Positions 34,185-46,101 of a DNA stretch of 64,000 nucleotides are shown here, in pieces (the first letter of the stretch is position 1; each line of letters starts with the position of its first letter). The notes under the pieces were generated by a model, which saw nothing but the letters and a program-made list of their open reading frames with translations, was not told the origin of the DNA and ran no database searches. The stretch is from positions 11,520,170-11,584,169 of the forward strand of contig JAMXIF010001210.1 in NCBI GenBank assembly GCA_028583685.1. The letters are read 5' to 3'. This DNA is from Petaurus breviceps papuanus. Taxonomy: Eukaryota > Chordata > Mammalia > Diprotodontia > Petauridae. The translations under genes and the position numbers were made by a program.

Positions 34185-34425
34185 TCCCTTCTAAAGTCAA
34201 GACCTCTAACCTTTTGTGCTGTTTGCATTAGGCTGCCCCTCACCCCAACTCCTCTCCTCTGTTAATTATCTCCTTTTTAGCCAATACATACCTTGTATGT
34301 ACATGGGTATTTCTCCCTCATTTATTTGAAAGACCCTTGAAAGCCAGGACTAGTTTTTGCCTTTTTGTTTACTCCCAGCCTACCACATGATAGGCACTGA
34401 ATAAATTCTTATTGACTGACTACAT
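34185..34425 (+). mobile_element. L2-like LINE 3' end
   Basis: CCCTTGAAAGCCAGGACTAG, ACCACATGATAGGCACTGAA and ATAAATTCTTATTGACTGAC form the L2 terminus; the SINE at 34442 is inserted just downstream. Confidence 0.7.
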
Positions 34426-34441
34426 AACAATGTCAGGATTT

Positions 34442-34615
34442 TGGGGCAGCTAGGTGGCACGGTGAGTAAGAGTGCCGGCCCCAGAGCCGGGAGGACCTGA
34501 GTTCAGTTCTGGCCTCAGACACTTAACACCCACACAAAAAAAAAACTAGCCATGTAACCTTGGGCAAATTACTTAACCCCAACTGCCCTCCAAAAAAGGC
34601 AAAAACAAAAACAAA
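34442..34615 (+). mobile_element. Short tRNA-derived SINE, well preserved
   Basis: TGGGGCAGCTAGGTGGCACG, GAGTTCAGTTCTGGCCTCAG and CTAGCCATGTAACCTTGGGC are followed by an (A)nC tail. A perfect 16-bp duplication AACAATGTCAGGATTT flanks it (34426-34441; 34616-34631), so this is one of the younger insertions. Confidence 0.95.
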
Positions 34616-34900
34616 AACAATGTCAGGATTTGAACCCAGGTCACCAGACTCAAAACTGGCATTCTTTCTTATTTGCCTTTCAAATGTGAGGTATAAGTAA
34701 TCAGTCATTGTAGAGAGCATGTGTATAAAGTTCACATGCTTTTTAATTACAACAATAAGTCTATGCAACTTTAAATAACCAGGTTTTTTTCTAAGATAAC
34801 TTTATAAAAAATATTTAGAACATGACTGATAAATGTAATGATGGAAAACCAATTACTTCAACACTTGAAGGATTTGAAATTTCCTTGGCCTGTTCACACC

Positions 34901-35437
34901 TGTAGCGGCAAGCACCCCAAGCTCCTCAGGGTTTGCCGCCAATACAGGTTCTTGGATCTGCTTTGATAAAGGAAAGCAACTCAGAATGGGTTAACAAGCT
35001 TACTTTAATCAGTCAGACATATATCGTTTACCTCATTCAGGTGAAAAAGGTCAACACCCCAAACTTCAAAATATACAGACAGAATTATCAAGACATTAAC
35101 AGATCAAGTAGACAGCTTTCCAAACTGTCCAACCATTACATCCATACCCAGTCAACATCTGGGTTTCCACATCTGGGTTTTTCACAGCCGGGGCACTCTC
35201 AACAACAGCTTCCCAGAATTCAGATCAAATCACAGAACACTTCTCAAAGTGAGTCCCAAAACAAAGCTACACATCAGGGCTTATATAGCCTTCTCCTGGC
35301 TCAGAGAATGTAACAACCTTATTGACTCACTGGCCAATCAAGAAGTATCTACTGAAAAACAAGCCTCCCTCCCCAGGCTTCAGGTGCATTTTAGCCTAGG
35401 GGCAGGGAAGATCTTCCAAATTTGCATTCCCATTACA
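34901..35437 (-). mobile_element. Solo LTR, copy 2 of the four-copy ERV family
   Basis: This 537-bp fossil LTR has ends TGTAGCGGC...CATTACA and an exact 5-bp duplication ACACC on each side (34896-34900; 35438-35442), which proves a solo LTR rather than one half of a provirus. On the minus strand a TATA-like CTATATAAGC lies about a third of the way in. It is the cleanest copy for defining the family termini. Confidence 0.93.
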
Positions 35438-35814
35438 ACACCCTGCTCCCATGAAGATTATAAGTTCTCTATCCTTTAGTAGACTATTAAATGAGTTTCC
35501 ATAGATGAAAAGATTCATCTCATTAAGGCTAACCTGGGGATGTGCCTCTCTGCTCTTGGCTGAGTTGGCCCTCAAACGACGGATGCAGCTGTCTCTAACA
35601 GGCCTGTTTAAATCTTATTGGGAATGATCAGATCTTATGTTCCTCATGCCTAGTTTTTGAGGAACCAAGCACATCCCCCATAGCACCATGAAATATCAGA
35701 GGAAGTCTCCAGTGGAAACTAATCAAGACAAAGAATATCATGGGCCTAAAACAAGAGATAGCTGACCTTCATTGACGGACAGTCTTCATATCCATCATCA
35801 TCATGATCTTCATC

Positions 35815-35885
35815 ACCAAGCATTTATTAAATGCTTACTATATACCAAACACTGTGCTAAGCTCTAGAAAATGTTGATAGTATTA
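35815..35885 (+). repeat. Unassigned interspersed family fragment
   Basis: AGCATTTATTAAATGCTTAC and CAAACACTGTGCTAAGCTC. Confidence 0.55.
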
Positions 35886-36299
35886 ACATGATTGAGAGAA
35901 AAGCTATAAAGCCATCAGACATTGACAGAAGACCTACCACTTATTAGCACCTACAATGAGAAATACTAATGCAGAATGAGACAATGGACAACATCTGGCA
36001 ATTTTTAAATTGCTAGTTGAGAAAAGGATGTGCAGTCAGAAGTTGGTCCCAGATTATCAGTAAGGTTCAAAAGCCTAGACATTACTAGTTGTCTTTTATC
36101 CAGTGATTTGAAAATGTTCTGCTGTAAATGACTGTCCAGATTTGTTTCAAAGGGGAAGAAAAAGCAGAAAACTGGTCAATCAACCACCCTCTAGTCCCAC
36201 TAGGTTTTGAAACAAATCCCTAGCAAGCCAGAATATTATTACTCCAAGCTCTCCGTATCCCAGAATCTAATTCACATAACAAACTCAAACTGATTCCTG

Positions 36300-36569
36300 G
36301 TTTTGTTGTTGTTTAGTCCTTTAGTCATGTTCAACTCAACCCCATAGACCTTAGCACACTAAAACTATGCATGTTTTTTGTTTTCATTGCTTTTTGGCAA
36401 AGATACTGAAGTGGCTTGCCATTTCCTTCTCCAGTGGATAAGTCAAACAGAGGTTAAGTGACTTGAACAGGGTTACACAACTAGTAGGTGTCTGAGGTCA
36501 GATTTTTAACTCAGGTCTTCCTGACTTCAGGCCTAGTGTTCTATCCATTAAGTCATCTGGCTGCCCCTG
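36300..36569 (-). mobile_element. CORE-type SINE (MAR1/WALLSI-like), full length
   Basis: GTTGTTGTTTAGTCC, TGCCATTTCCTTCTCCAGTG, CTCAGGTCTTCCTGACTTCA and the reversed head CATCTGGCTGCCCC are complete. Confidence 0.88.
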
Positions 36570-37317
36570 GTCCCTGGTTAGCAAGCATTATTAGGTGGTT
36601 GAAGCAGGGAGGTGGGTGCTGTCATTCACAGTGTTTACTCCCAGGTACCATGATGACTCAGTGTCATTGAGCAATAATGTAGCCACTCATCTCAGTTCTC
36701 TATGTCTTTCTACACCTACATCTTGCTATCACCTACCCCAGAAGGCTCTCAACAATTCTTAGATGAGCAATAGCATATTATTTTATCCCTACTATGGATA
36801 CTAATCTGAGTAATTCAAGGATTCGCTGGGTCAGAACAAAATTGAGATTTGCTGGTGCAGGAAAATAATGCTTCTTGAGATGATGCACTGATATCAGAAA
36901 ACTATAAATAGATTCTAGAAAGAAAAAAGAATTAAAAGGTTCATACTTTGAGGGAGGTGAGGTCCCTTTATATTATCCTCCAATGCACTGATGTAAAAAA
37001 AATTTTTTGAGATGGATGCCAGGAAGTAGTGGCTACTGTGTATTGTGTTACTTATCAAATAAGGAATGCAATGTGAGGTGAGTGAGCTGAGTGGCCTTTT
37101 AATATTAGAAATAGAACAAGGAAGATGGAAAATATATTAAGTTATAGAAAAGGAAAAAGGCTCATTTTGTTCTTCAGTTGGAAGATCCAATCTAGGGAGG
37201 ACAAGGTACATCAGACAATATATATTAGAGGGCAAGCATGGCCCATTATAAACCCAGACAGACTACTTCCTGGAATGATTTATTCTAGTTTGTAGAAACT
37301 GATAAACTTACAATATG

Positions 37318-37465
37318 TTATAGTGAAAAATACCCTGGATTTGGAGTCCAAAGAGCTATATTAGAAACCATGTGCTCATCATCTGACCTCTCTGTGACTC
37401 AGTTTTCTCATCTGTAAAATAAGAGATTTACAATAGATAATCTTAGTTCTAAATCCTCTGATTTG
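37318..37465 (+). mobile_element. MIR-like SINE
   Basis: CCTGGATTTGGAGTCCAAAG and CTCAGTTTTCTCATCTGTAA are in order. Confidence 0.6.
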
Positions 37466-37640
37466 ACTTTCCTAGGTTCCTATTAGACCCTAGTGAATAA
37501 ATCACACTTTCAATCATCAGTACTATTTTTAGTAAGGAAATGAATAAAAGAAATAACTGTGGGAGAATTTCTAATAAATAATGCAATTACATTTAATATG
37601 TACAAAAATCCAGCATGGTTTCTAGTCAGAACTTAATTCT

Positions 37641-37799
37641 TTTTTTTGCCTTTTGGAGGGAAATTGGGGTTAAATAACTTGCCCAAGGTTACACAACTAG
37701 TATTTTTGTGTGGGTGTTAAGTGTCTCAGGCCGGAACCCAACTCAGGTTCTCCTGACTCTGGGGCCGGTGCTTTACTCACTGTACCAACTAGCTGCCCC
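37641..37799 (-). mobile_element. Short tRNA-derived SINE
   Basis: Tail TTTTTTTGCC, GTTAAGTGTCTCAGGCCGGA and reversed head ACTAGCTGCCCC. Flanks AGAACTTAATTCT (37628-37640) and AGAACTTGATTCT (37800-37812) match at 12 of 13. Confidence 0.93.
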
Positions 37800-38109
37800 A
37801 GAACTTGATTCTGAAGTGGTTGGTTTGAGGGTTTTTTTTTGAGAATTCTTCCTACATGATGGTGAGCAGCTAAGAGCTATGGTCTGTAGTTAAGTAGAGA
37901 ACCCTTAAACTTAGTTAAACATTAAAGGACAAGGAATCATCTCTTCAAGTGGTCTAACTGTAAGGGATGGAGAATAACCAGAAAGCAGAAAAAAAATTCT
38001 CTTCTCCATGTTGAAAGTTAAAAGTTAAGCTTCAAACTGTTAAGAATATGGGGTTCCTTTTACAAGTTGGGTTCATTAACCATTTTTAACCAAACTAGTG
38101 ATTATATTA

Positions 38110-38357
38110 GAGGCAGGTAGGTGGCACAGCGGATAGAGTGTCATACTTGGGGTCAGGAAGATTCATCTTGCTGAGTTCAAATCTGACCTCAGACATTTAC
38201 TAGCTATGTAACCATAGGCAAGTCACTTAACACTATTTGACTCAGTTTTCTCATCAGTAAAATGGGCTAGAGAAGGAAATGACAAACCACTGCAGTATCT
38301 TTGCCAAGAAAACCTCACAAAGAATCAGACATGACACAAAAAAACCTAAAAATCAAC
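38110..38357 (+). mobile_element. CORE-type SINE (MAR1/WALLSI-like), full length
   Basis: AGGCAGGTAGGTGGCACAGC, ATGGGCTAGAGAAGGAAATG and CAGTATCTTTGCCAAGAAAA are present in order. Confidence 0.9.
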
Positions 38358-38399
38358 AGTGATTTCACTGGCATATGAATTACCTAGAAACTCTTTCTG

Positions 38400-38955
38400 C
38401 CAGTACAGAAATTCTTCAATGTGTCATTTAACAAGCACTGATTAAATCTCTGTTATGTGTTAAGTACTGTGCTAGATGCTAGTGATACCAATGCCAAGAA
38501 TGAGACAACTCCTACTCACCAGAGTAGAACCTTGGAGATATCCTTTTCACTTTCCAGAACAGGAAACTGAGGCATAGGGAGTACAGCAGGTATCTACTGT
38601 TACCCAGTCAGTTTGATTCAGAATAGCCAGGTCTGTCGACTCCAAATCCAGGGGTCTAATGAGATAAGCATATGATAAGAATATACATGATAAATGAAAA
38701 GAAAATAAATTCAAAGCATTTAAATACAAAGTAGTTTGAGAGGGACGGTACAGGATGGCACAGTTGGAGTTGATGAGGCAAGGCTTCATATAACAGGTGG
38801 TACTTTAGCTAAGCCTTGAAGAAAAGAGGATTCTAAGAGGCAGAAATGCATTCCAAGGGGGATGGCTGCTACAAAAGCAGAGAGATGGAAGGTGGAGTAT
38901 TAGGTGCAAAAGATAGAGAAAAGACCAGTTTGTCAGGAGTGCAATCTTATAGATG
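38400..38955 (+). repeat. Unassigned interspersed family, long copy interrupted by a MIR-like piece
   Basis: ACAAGCACTGATTAAATCTC, TGTGCTAGATGCTAGTGATA, then a MIR-like block (CAGGAAACTGAGGCATAGGG at 38560), then CAAGGCTTCATATAACAGG and GCATTCCAAGGGGGATGG. Confidence 0.5.
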
Positions 38956-39311
38956 CCTGTGGGTATGATAAAAGCCTAAGTCACTTCTCCAGGGTCATAC
39001 AACCAGAATATAGCAGAGGTGGATTTCAAATTCAAGTTTTCTTGGCTGAGGTCCAGTCTATACCCACCATTCCTTGCTGACCCTCTATCAACCAATACAG
39101 GTCCCAAAATGGATACAGTGGTGCAAATCTCAGTATTTAACCAGTAGTCAACAAAAATGTACCTTGGGGGCCTATAATTTGTCTGGCAACAATGCCAAGT
39201 ACTGAGGGGACACATAAGGGGTGGAAAACACAATCATTGCCTTCAAGGACTAGAGAGATAAGATGACATATTTATGACACAGCTGAAATACAATTTGAAA
39301 TACTATATAAT

Positions 39312-39463
39312 TGGGGAGGGGGGCTAGGAGGCACAGTGAATAGAGCACAGCCCTAGAGTCAGGAGGCTGTATTGTCAAGCCTCAGATGCTTGACACACTT
39401 ACCAGCCATGTGACTTTGGACAAATCACTTAACCCCAATTGCCCTCCAAAAAGCAAAAAAAAA
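39312..39463 (+). mobile_element. Short tRNA-derived SINE
   Basis: TGGGGAGGGGGGCTAGGAGG head and CACTTAACCCCAATTGCCCT box. A perfect 15-bp duplication GAAATACTATATAAT flanks it (39297-39311; 39464-39478). Confidence 0.93.
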
Positions 39464-39649
39464 GAAATACTATATAATCAACTATTATGCAGCACAATGC
39501 AAAGCCTATATGTATTGGGTGAGGGGACTTTGAAAAAGATAGGGATTTGTGGAAGGGAGAGGTCAAAGCAATTGGGTAAAGCTACATGACACAGATACAA
39601 CTTGAACCACTCTTTGAGACACAGTTAAGGTGTATGTGTATGTACGTAT

Positions 39650-39800
39650 AATCTAAAGAGTCATGGATTTGGAGTCAACAGATCCGGCTACTCTGCCTCC
39701 AGTTATACCTGTCTATGCCTCAGTTTCTGCCTCTGCAAAGTGAAAAGAATATCCTTTAGATATTCTTTTAGCCCAACTTTAGAATCTTATGACCCTAAAA
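39650..39800 (+). mobile_element. MIR-like SINE remnant
   Basis: AAAGAGTCATGGATTTGGAG and CTATGCCTCAGTTTCTGCCT. Confidence 0.5.
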
Positions 39801-39839
39801 TGTAGTAAGGGACATATATTTGAGAAGTGGTTGTCATGG

Positions 39840-41900
39840 TCTGCAAGTCCCGATTACTATGAAAGGGTGACATGCTTTATTCACTGCTTGCAGCAAGATC
39901 TGGAGTATCTCAATTCTATTGTAATATTACTGATACATTTAGGGATATGACTTCTGTACAAGAGCAGACAACTGCTCACATGGGAAAATGCAACTATGAG
40001 TCCATATTTAAAACCCTCGGCTGCTGGGGTTGACTGATTACACATATCAAAGCAGGGCTTAAAATCCAAATGCTGTAACGGTACAGAGGAGGAATCTAAT
40101 TCCAGTGATGCACAGAATTGCAACTAGAGAAAATAAATGAGAATTCTGCACTTCGGTGCCATCTACCACAGCTCTAGTCTCTCCTCACACATAAGCTCTT
40201 CAATGAGAGATGACAGTCAAAGCATCTATCCTTTCTCTCCTTCCTTTGGTCCCAATACATTATTGCATCTAGGGATTATTTAGTGGCAAGTCATAGACCT
40301 AGTGAACCCAATAGGAATGAGGAGCAAACTGTAATGACATCAATGGTGCCTGCAGCTAAGCAGGGATGCACAATTCACACTGCAAATTATGAGATGTATC
40401 CATGAAATAAAATGGAATGGTGATCATTTTAATAGCAAGTAGAAGCCTGGCAGACATCATGACAAAGGAAGGAAGGATAGAGGACAGGATTTTCTGTTCT
40501 CCATTTTCTGAATCAACTACTATTAATGGCATGCATTCAAACACAACAGTAGAACCCATTGTGCTTCGTCACAAATGTACAAGGTGCATTAGAGAATGGG
40601 GATAGTGTGGGAAAATAGGTATGATGTTAAACCCCTAAAAACCTAAATTCCAAAGAGAAAAAGTGAGCAAACAAATCAACTTATTGTTATAGTATACCCA
40701 GTCGTTTTCCCCTTTTTCTCTTTTTGGTTGGTAAGAGACTGGGAAAAGTGAGGGAAAAAAAGAAGCAAGGACTGAATTGTAGACGTATACTCTGAGACTT
40801 CTTCTATTCTTCATCCAAGAGACCAACATTATGAAATAGCATACATTCAAAACACTAAATAAAGGTCTCCAGAACCACAGAGATATCTCTTCCCTCTTTT
40901 CTTTCATTCATCCTTCAATCCATCCATTCATTCCAAAGTTGCCATTTTCAATAGTAACTGTCAATTCTTTGGTAAATGGAATGAGTTTCTGAATTTCTAT
41001 ACAGATTAAAAAGGAGATCTGAGCTTCTTAAAGAGAATATGCTGTAGTGCTATTATATAGAAAAATAAGGTAGCCTTATCTAGAATATTGTATATAGTGT
41101 GGACTAAAGAAGAAAGTTACCAATGAAATTAAAAAAAGAATGAGTGAAATGAAGTGTATATTAAGTATCTAAACATATGAATATACACACACATAGACAC
41201 CTATACTTATATGCCTGCATGTATGTACCTATTTCTTAAGAAATTATAGAAAATGCATTCCTTTTATCTGAAAAGGTGAGATGGGGATAAAATATGATGT
41301 TTCAAGATGATACAGGATTTAATGGGAACTGATAGCTTCTTCTTTTTATACAACACTGTAATTTGAGAGAGTGGGGATCATTTGGTAAAATGTATATGAA
41401 AACAATGAAAAAGAGGAAAAATTTCAAATACAGCAGATATGATTCAGCTAAAAGACTTAGCTAAGTCAGTTAAGGTGGTTACATTGAAGTGGGCAGCGAG
41501 GGTACTAATGACTAATGACGTGTTAAACAACATAAAATTTGCATCACCATCAAGCTAGCAATAGTAGTTGAGTTTCAATAAGGTGAAGGCACTATGTTAG
41601 TCATTTCATTTCAAATTAGGATGTGTACAGGACTGCTACAGGGATGTAGTAAATTATCTTCCCTTGTTCCAGTATATACTATTAGAATTATCTCTCAGTC
41701 TATATCACAGCAATTATATTTTAAAGAATTCATCTTATCTTATAAAAACTATTGACTGATACAACCTGCAAGGTAATAACATGGTTTTACTCAGAAATCC
41801 CCCACCAAGACAAAAATTACAAGGAAAGAAATCAAGTATAACTATAGGGAAGGAAAAACTGAGTCCACAAAATAAGAAAACACAAAGACCACACAAACTT
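39840..41900. other. Intergenic sequence, no confident feature
   Basis: Mostly non-repeat by eye. No exon is supported. It could hold regulatory sequence of the PTH2R downstream region, but nothing here shows it. Confidence 0.4.
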
Positions 41901-41929
41901 TAAATCTCGTGATGTAACATCAAAGAACT

Positions 41930-42540
41930 TAATTAATTAGATCTCACAGCATCCCTAACTCCAACCCACCCAACATGCTGGGAGTAAGGAAATTTGAGGG
42001 TTATGTGATTTATGGACCAGGTGTGAGAACCTCTGCCTACTACCCCCATGGAAATGACTCAGCTTTGTGTATGTGTCCCTCCCCAAACTCAAAAGAGATA
42101 GCAAACAGTGATCCTGCCTACTCACTTGAAGGAAGACATGAGAAATAAAGGAAGTTGTAGGTGGAGGGCAGAAAAAATTGACAGCACTTAGAACATAGCA
42201 GAAACCTTAGGGAAAGGGAACAGGAAATTGACTGAAAATCTGAGCTTACTCAGGGAAGTGACCCAGGAGATGCTGACAGTCATAGATCCAACAAAAGGAA
42301 GTTAAGGATATACAGTAGCTTAATATGAGAAATCTGTATAGCAGTGGAAGGGGAGGTACCACAAAAAAAGGCTGGGAATATAAGAATTATGAATATTATA
42401 GTTTATTAAAACTAAACAAAAGTATTCTATAAATACATTGAAAGATCAAATGACTAAAAATTCCAAATAAGAAAGCCTTAATAAAATCTTAGCTCAAAAG
42501 TAGATAAAATAGCAGAGAAAATGATAAAGTAAAAGCATTC
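41930..42540 (+). mobile_element. Possible 5' part of a decayed L1-type element
   Basis: The stretch is less AT-rich at 41940-42100 and turns A-rich before joining the clear L1 3' end at 42545. It could be the upstream part of the same plus-strand element. Tentative. Confidence 0.25.
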
Positions 42541-42544
42541 AAAG

Positions 42545-43306
42545 CACCATAAACAAGAAATAAACATCATACCTATTAGATGGGCTAATAGGACACAAAA
42601 GGTAAATGACAAATGTTGGAGGGAACATGTGAAAAATAATATTTTAACATGCTTTTGGTGGAGCTGTGAACTGATTCAACCATTCTGTAGGATAATTTGG
42701 AAGTATGCCCAAAGAGCTATATAACCATGCATACTCTTTGACCTAGCAATACCACTACTTTGTCTGTATTCCAAAAGAGATAAACAAAAAGGAAAATGAC
42801 CTATATATGCAAAAATTTTATAGCACTTCTTTTCTGGGGGTAAAGAATTAGAAGTTGAGGGGGGGAATACCCATCAAATAGGAAATAGCTGAGCAAGTTG
42901 TGGCATGCGATTATGATGGAATAGTATTGTACTATAAGAAATGATGAGCAGCATGCTCTCAGAAAAACATGGAAAGACTTGCATGAACTGATGCAAAGTG
43001 AAATGGACTGTGTACAAAGTAACAGCAATATAATAAGATAATCAACTATGAAGGACTTAGCTATTCTCAGTAATACAATGATTCAAGACAACTCTGAAAT
43101 ATTTATGATGAAAAATGTTATCCATCCTCAGAGAAAGAACTGTTGAAGCATACTTGATATTTTTTCTTGTCTATGTTTTCTTTCACAACATTTTTATTAA
43201 TGAATATGTTTTACATGACTACACATGTATAACCTGTATAGAATTGCTTGCCTTTTCAATGGGGGAAAATGAAGAGAAAGGAAGGGGGAGAACTGTGGAC
43301 TCAAAG
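42545..43306 (+). mobile_element. L1 3' end
   Basis: Ordered markers: GGTAAATGACAAATGTTGGA, GGAGCTGTGAACTGATTCAA, CTTTGACCTAGCAATACCAC, GAAATAGCTGAGCAAGTTGT, ACTATAAGAAATGATGAGCA, GACTTAGCTATTCTCAG and CATCCTCAGAGAAAGAACTG. Its tail is cut by the HAL1-like insertion at 43307. Confidence 0.9.
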
Positions 43307-44194
43307 TTTTTTGTTTTGTTAATTAAATTTTATGTTCATTTTAGTTTACATCATTCATTTCCACAAGATTTTGAGTTAAAAATTTTCTCCCCATCTTTCC
43401 CCTACCCACCACCCCAAAACAGCTATCCCACTGAATAACCCCTCCCCCAATATGCTCTCTCCTATATCCTCCCCCATTTCCCCTCTAACTTTCCCGTAGG
43501 GCAAGATGGATCTCTATGCCCCAGTGCCAGTATATTTATTTCCCAGTTGCATGTAAAATAATAATAATATGTATATTTTTAAACATTTGATTTTAAAACT
43601 TTGAATTCCAGATTCTTTCCCTTCCTCCCCCATCACCCACCCTTACTGGGAATATAGGCAATTCAATATAGGTTGTACACGTATAGTTATGCATTCATAG
43701 TAGCTATAATGTGAAAGACTTGACTATATTTCCCTCCATGCTGTCCCCCCCCACTTGTTGTATTCTCTACTTTGACCATGTCCCTTTTCAAAAGTGGGTG
43801 CTTCCAACTTCCCTCCCCCCAAACCTGCCCTCCCCTCTATCATTTCCCTTCTCATCCCCTTGCCCCCTACTCTCCTGTAGGGTGAGACACCCTATTTAGT
43901 GTGTATGACACTCCCTTCCTAAGCCAAATTCAATGAGAGTAAGGTTGACTCATTCCCTTTTTCCTTCCTGTTCTTCCCCTCCAGTTTTCCCTTGCCTCTT
44001 CTATATGAGATAATTTACCCCATTCTGTCTCCTCCCATCTCCTCTCATTATATTCCTCTCTCACCTCTTAATTATACCTTTTAATTATCATCCCTTCCTA
44101 TTCAATTGGACCTGTGCCCTCTGTCTATGTATACCTGAACATATATGTACACACACATATGTATTCATACACCCATAAACCCTCCTATATAGAC

Positions 44195-44219
44195 ATATAT
44201 ATGTATGTATGTGTGTGTT

Positions 44220-44253
<34 letters not shown>

Positions 44254-44262
44254 CACATATAC
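44195..44262. repeat. (TATG)n(TG)n(TA)n microsatellite in the HAL1 3' region
   Basis: ATGTATGTATGTGTGTG passes into (TG)n and (TA)n. The flanking frames rich in Y/H/T are artefacts. Confidence 0.9.
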
Positions 44263-44395
44263 ACATTTATATTCCCTTCAACTATTATCATACTGATAAA
44301 TGTTTCATAAGTTAAATTATCATTTTTCCATGTAGGAATGTAAAGAGTTCAACTTTGATTAAGTTCCTTATGATTTCTTTTCCCTGTTTACCTTC

Positions 44396-45446
44396 TCATT
44401 CTTCTCTTGTTTCTTGTATCTGAATGTCAAATTTTCTATTCAACTCTGGTTTTTTTATCATGAATGCTTGAAAGTCCTCTACTCCATTGAATGACCATAT
44501 TTTCCCCTGAAACATGATACTCAGTTTTGCTGGGTAGGTGATTCTTGGATTTAATCCCAGCTCCTTTGACCTACAGAATGTCATATTCCAAGCCCTTAGA
44601 TCCCTCAGAGTAGAGGCTGCCAGATCCTGGGCTATCCTGATTGTGTTTCCACAATATTCAAATTGTTTCGTCCTGGCTGCTTGTAATATTCTCTCCTTGA
44701 TCTGGGAATTCCAGAACCTGGCTATAATATTCCTAGGGGTTTTCTTTCTGGGATCTTTTTCAAGAGGTGATGGGTGGATTCTTTCAACTTCTATTTTGCC
44801 CTCTGGTTCTAAAACATCAGGGAAGTTTTCTTTGAGAATTTCTTGAAGGATAATTTCTAAAGTTCTTTTTTTGATCATGGCTTTCAGGTAGTCCAATAAT
44901 TTTTTAAATTATCTCTCCTGGATCTATTTTCCAGCTCAGTGGTTTTCCCAGTGAGATATTTCACATTGCCTTCTATTTTTTCATTTGTTTGGATCTGTTT
45001 AATACTATCTTGATTTCTCATAAAGTCCCTAGCTTCCATTTGCTCCAATCTAAATCTGAAGGAATGATTCTCTTCAGTGAGTTTTTGAGATTCTTTCTCC
45101 ATCAGGCAAATTAGACTTTTTAAGGCATTCTTCTCCTCATTGGCTTTCTGAACCTCTTTTGCTATTTGAGTTAGTCGATTTTTTAAGGTGTTATTTTCTT
45201 CAGTCAGGTTGTTAACTCTCTTTTCATGATTTTTTTTTGCATCATTCTCATTTCTCTTCCCAATTTTTCCTCCACTTCTCGTATTTGGTTTTCAAAATCC
45301 CTTTTCATATTTTTCTTGGAAGCTTTTGGTGTGAGACTTCTGACTTCTCTGTCTTCCCCCTGTTTCATGCTTTGATTCTTTTTGTCCCCAAAAAAGGTAT
45401 CCAAAGTCGGATTGCTGTGCTTGCTTTGCTTCCTTTGCTTGCTCAT
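44396..45446 (-). pseudogene. L1/HAL1 ORF1 (RNA-binding protein), broken
   Basis: ORF1p of L1-type LINEs is a trimeric nucleic-acid chaperone that coats the element RNA. The start MSKQRKQSKHSNPTLD lies at 45446. A charged, coiled-coil-like stretch follows (45300-44960), then ENRSRRDNL, the usual entry to the RRM (near 44920). The C-terminal part contains EGKIEVERIHPSPLEKDPRK, NIIARFWN, ILQAARTK and LGLNPRITYPAKLSI, then ends at a stop near 44396. Total span is about 350 codons, normal for the family. The three open pieces (45458-45204, 45102-44884, 44896-44396) lie in three different frames, so there are at least two frameshifts and it cannot be translated whole. Confidence 0.9.
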
Positions 45447-46101
45447 ATTGCCACTCAATTACTTGACTTTTGAGCTTTTTTGCCACAGTAGAACTCTGCT
45501 TCCAGAGAGGAGATTTTTGTCACAAATCTCTGGGGTTGTCTCAGCTGCTGGAGCTATTAGTTGGCTGCCCTCTCTGAAGCCTCCACACATGCTCACTGGT
45601 CTCACACCCCAGGACCTCCACCCTAGACAGCAATCCAGATCCAAGCAGATTAAAGCAAGAGTGATTACCCCTCAGGCTGGTCACTTGGTCCCCCTACAAA
45701 CTGTAGACAAGGAGCTCTGAAGGAGCCACATGACAATAGCTGCATGGCCATGGCACCTCATTAGCTTCTCCCTCCAGGGGCATAGGCCAGACCACACTCC
45801 CAGACTCTCTTTTCCCAAAGTTCACACTGACCTCTCACTTTGTCCTTAGCATCTATGGGTTGATAATTCTGGAAACCACCACAGTTGTTAGTGAGCCACT
45901 CTCCTGAAGTCCCTCCAGCCTGAGCTGGTCATGGCTGCCCTGAGACTAAGACTACGGGCTCACGTGGGGCTGTGCTCTGCTCCCAGATTGCTACTATGTC
46001 CCCTTCCTGCCTGCCAGGCTGCCTTCAGCAGGAACTCTGTCACTTTGTAGGTTCTGTAGCTCTAAAGTTTGTTTAGAGTCAAAGACTGATCTTAAAACAG
46101 A

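Larger units (their letters stand above)
43307..46073 (-). mobile_element. HAL1-like half-LINE, full length (5'UTR-ORF1-3'UTR, no ORF2)
   Basis: This 2.77-kb minus-strand element has a GC-richer 5' region (about 45450-46073), an L1 ORF1 (44396-45446) and a 1.1-kb 3' region (43307-44395) that is purine-rich on the minus strand and ends in an L1-like terminus and A-rich tail. No endonuclease or reverse transcriptase sequence lies anywhere between. The flanks TGGACTCAAAG (43296-43306) and TAGAGTCAAAG (46074-46084) match at 9 of 11, so both ends are original and ORF2 was absent at insertion. HAL1 elements are known L1 derivatives moved by L1 machinery. Confidence 0.8.

Noticed and set aside
44396-44896. 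166-codon minus-strand ORF as a host gene
   Set aside because: The peptide has L1 ORF1p RRM/C-terminal motifs and is part of the HAL1-like element; frames before it are shifted.
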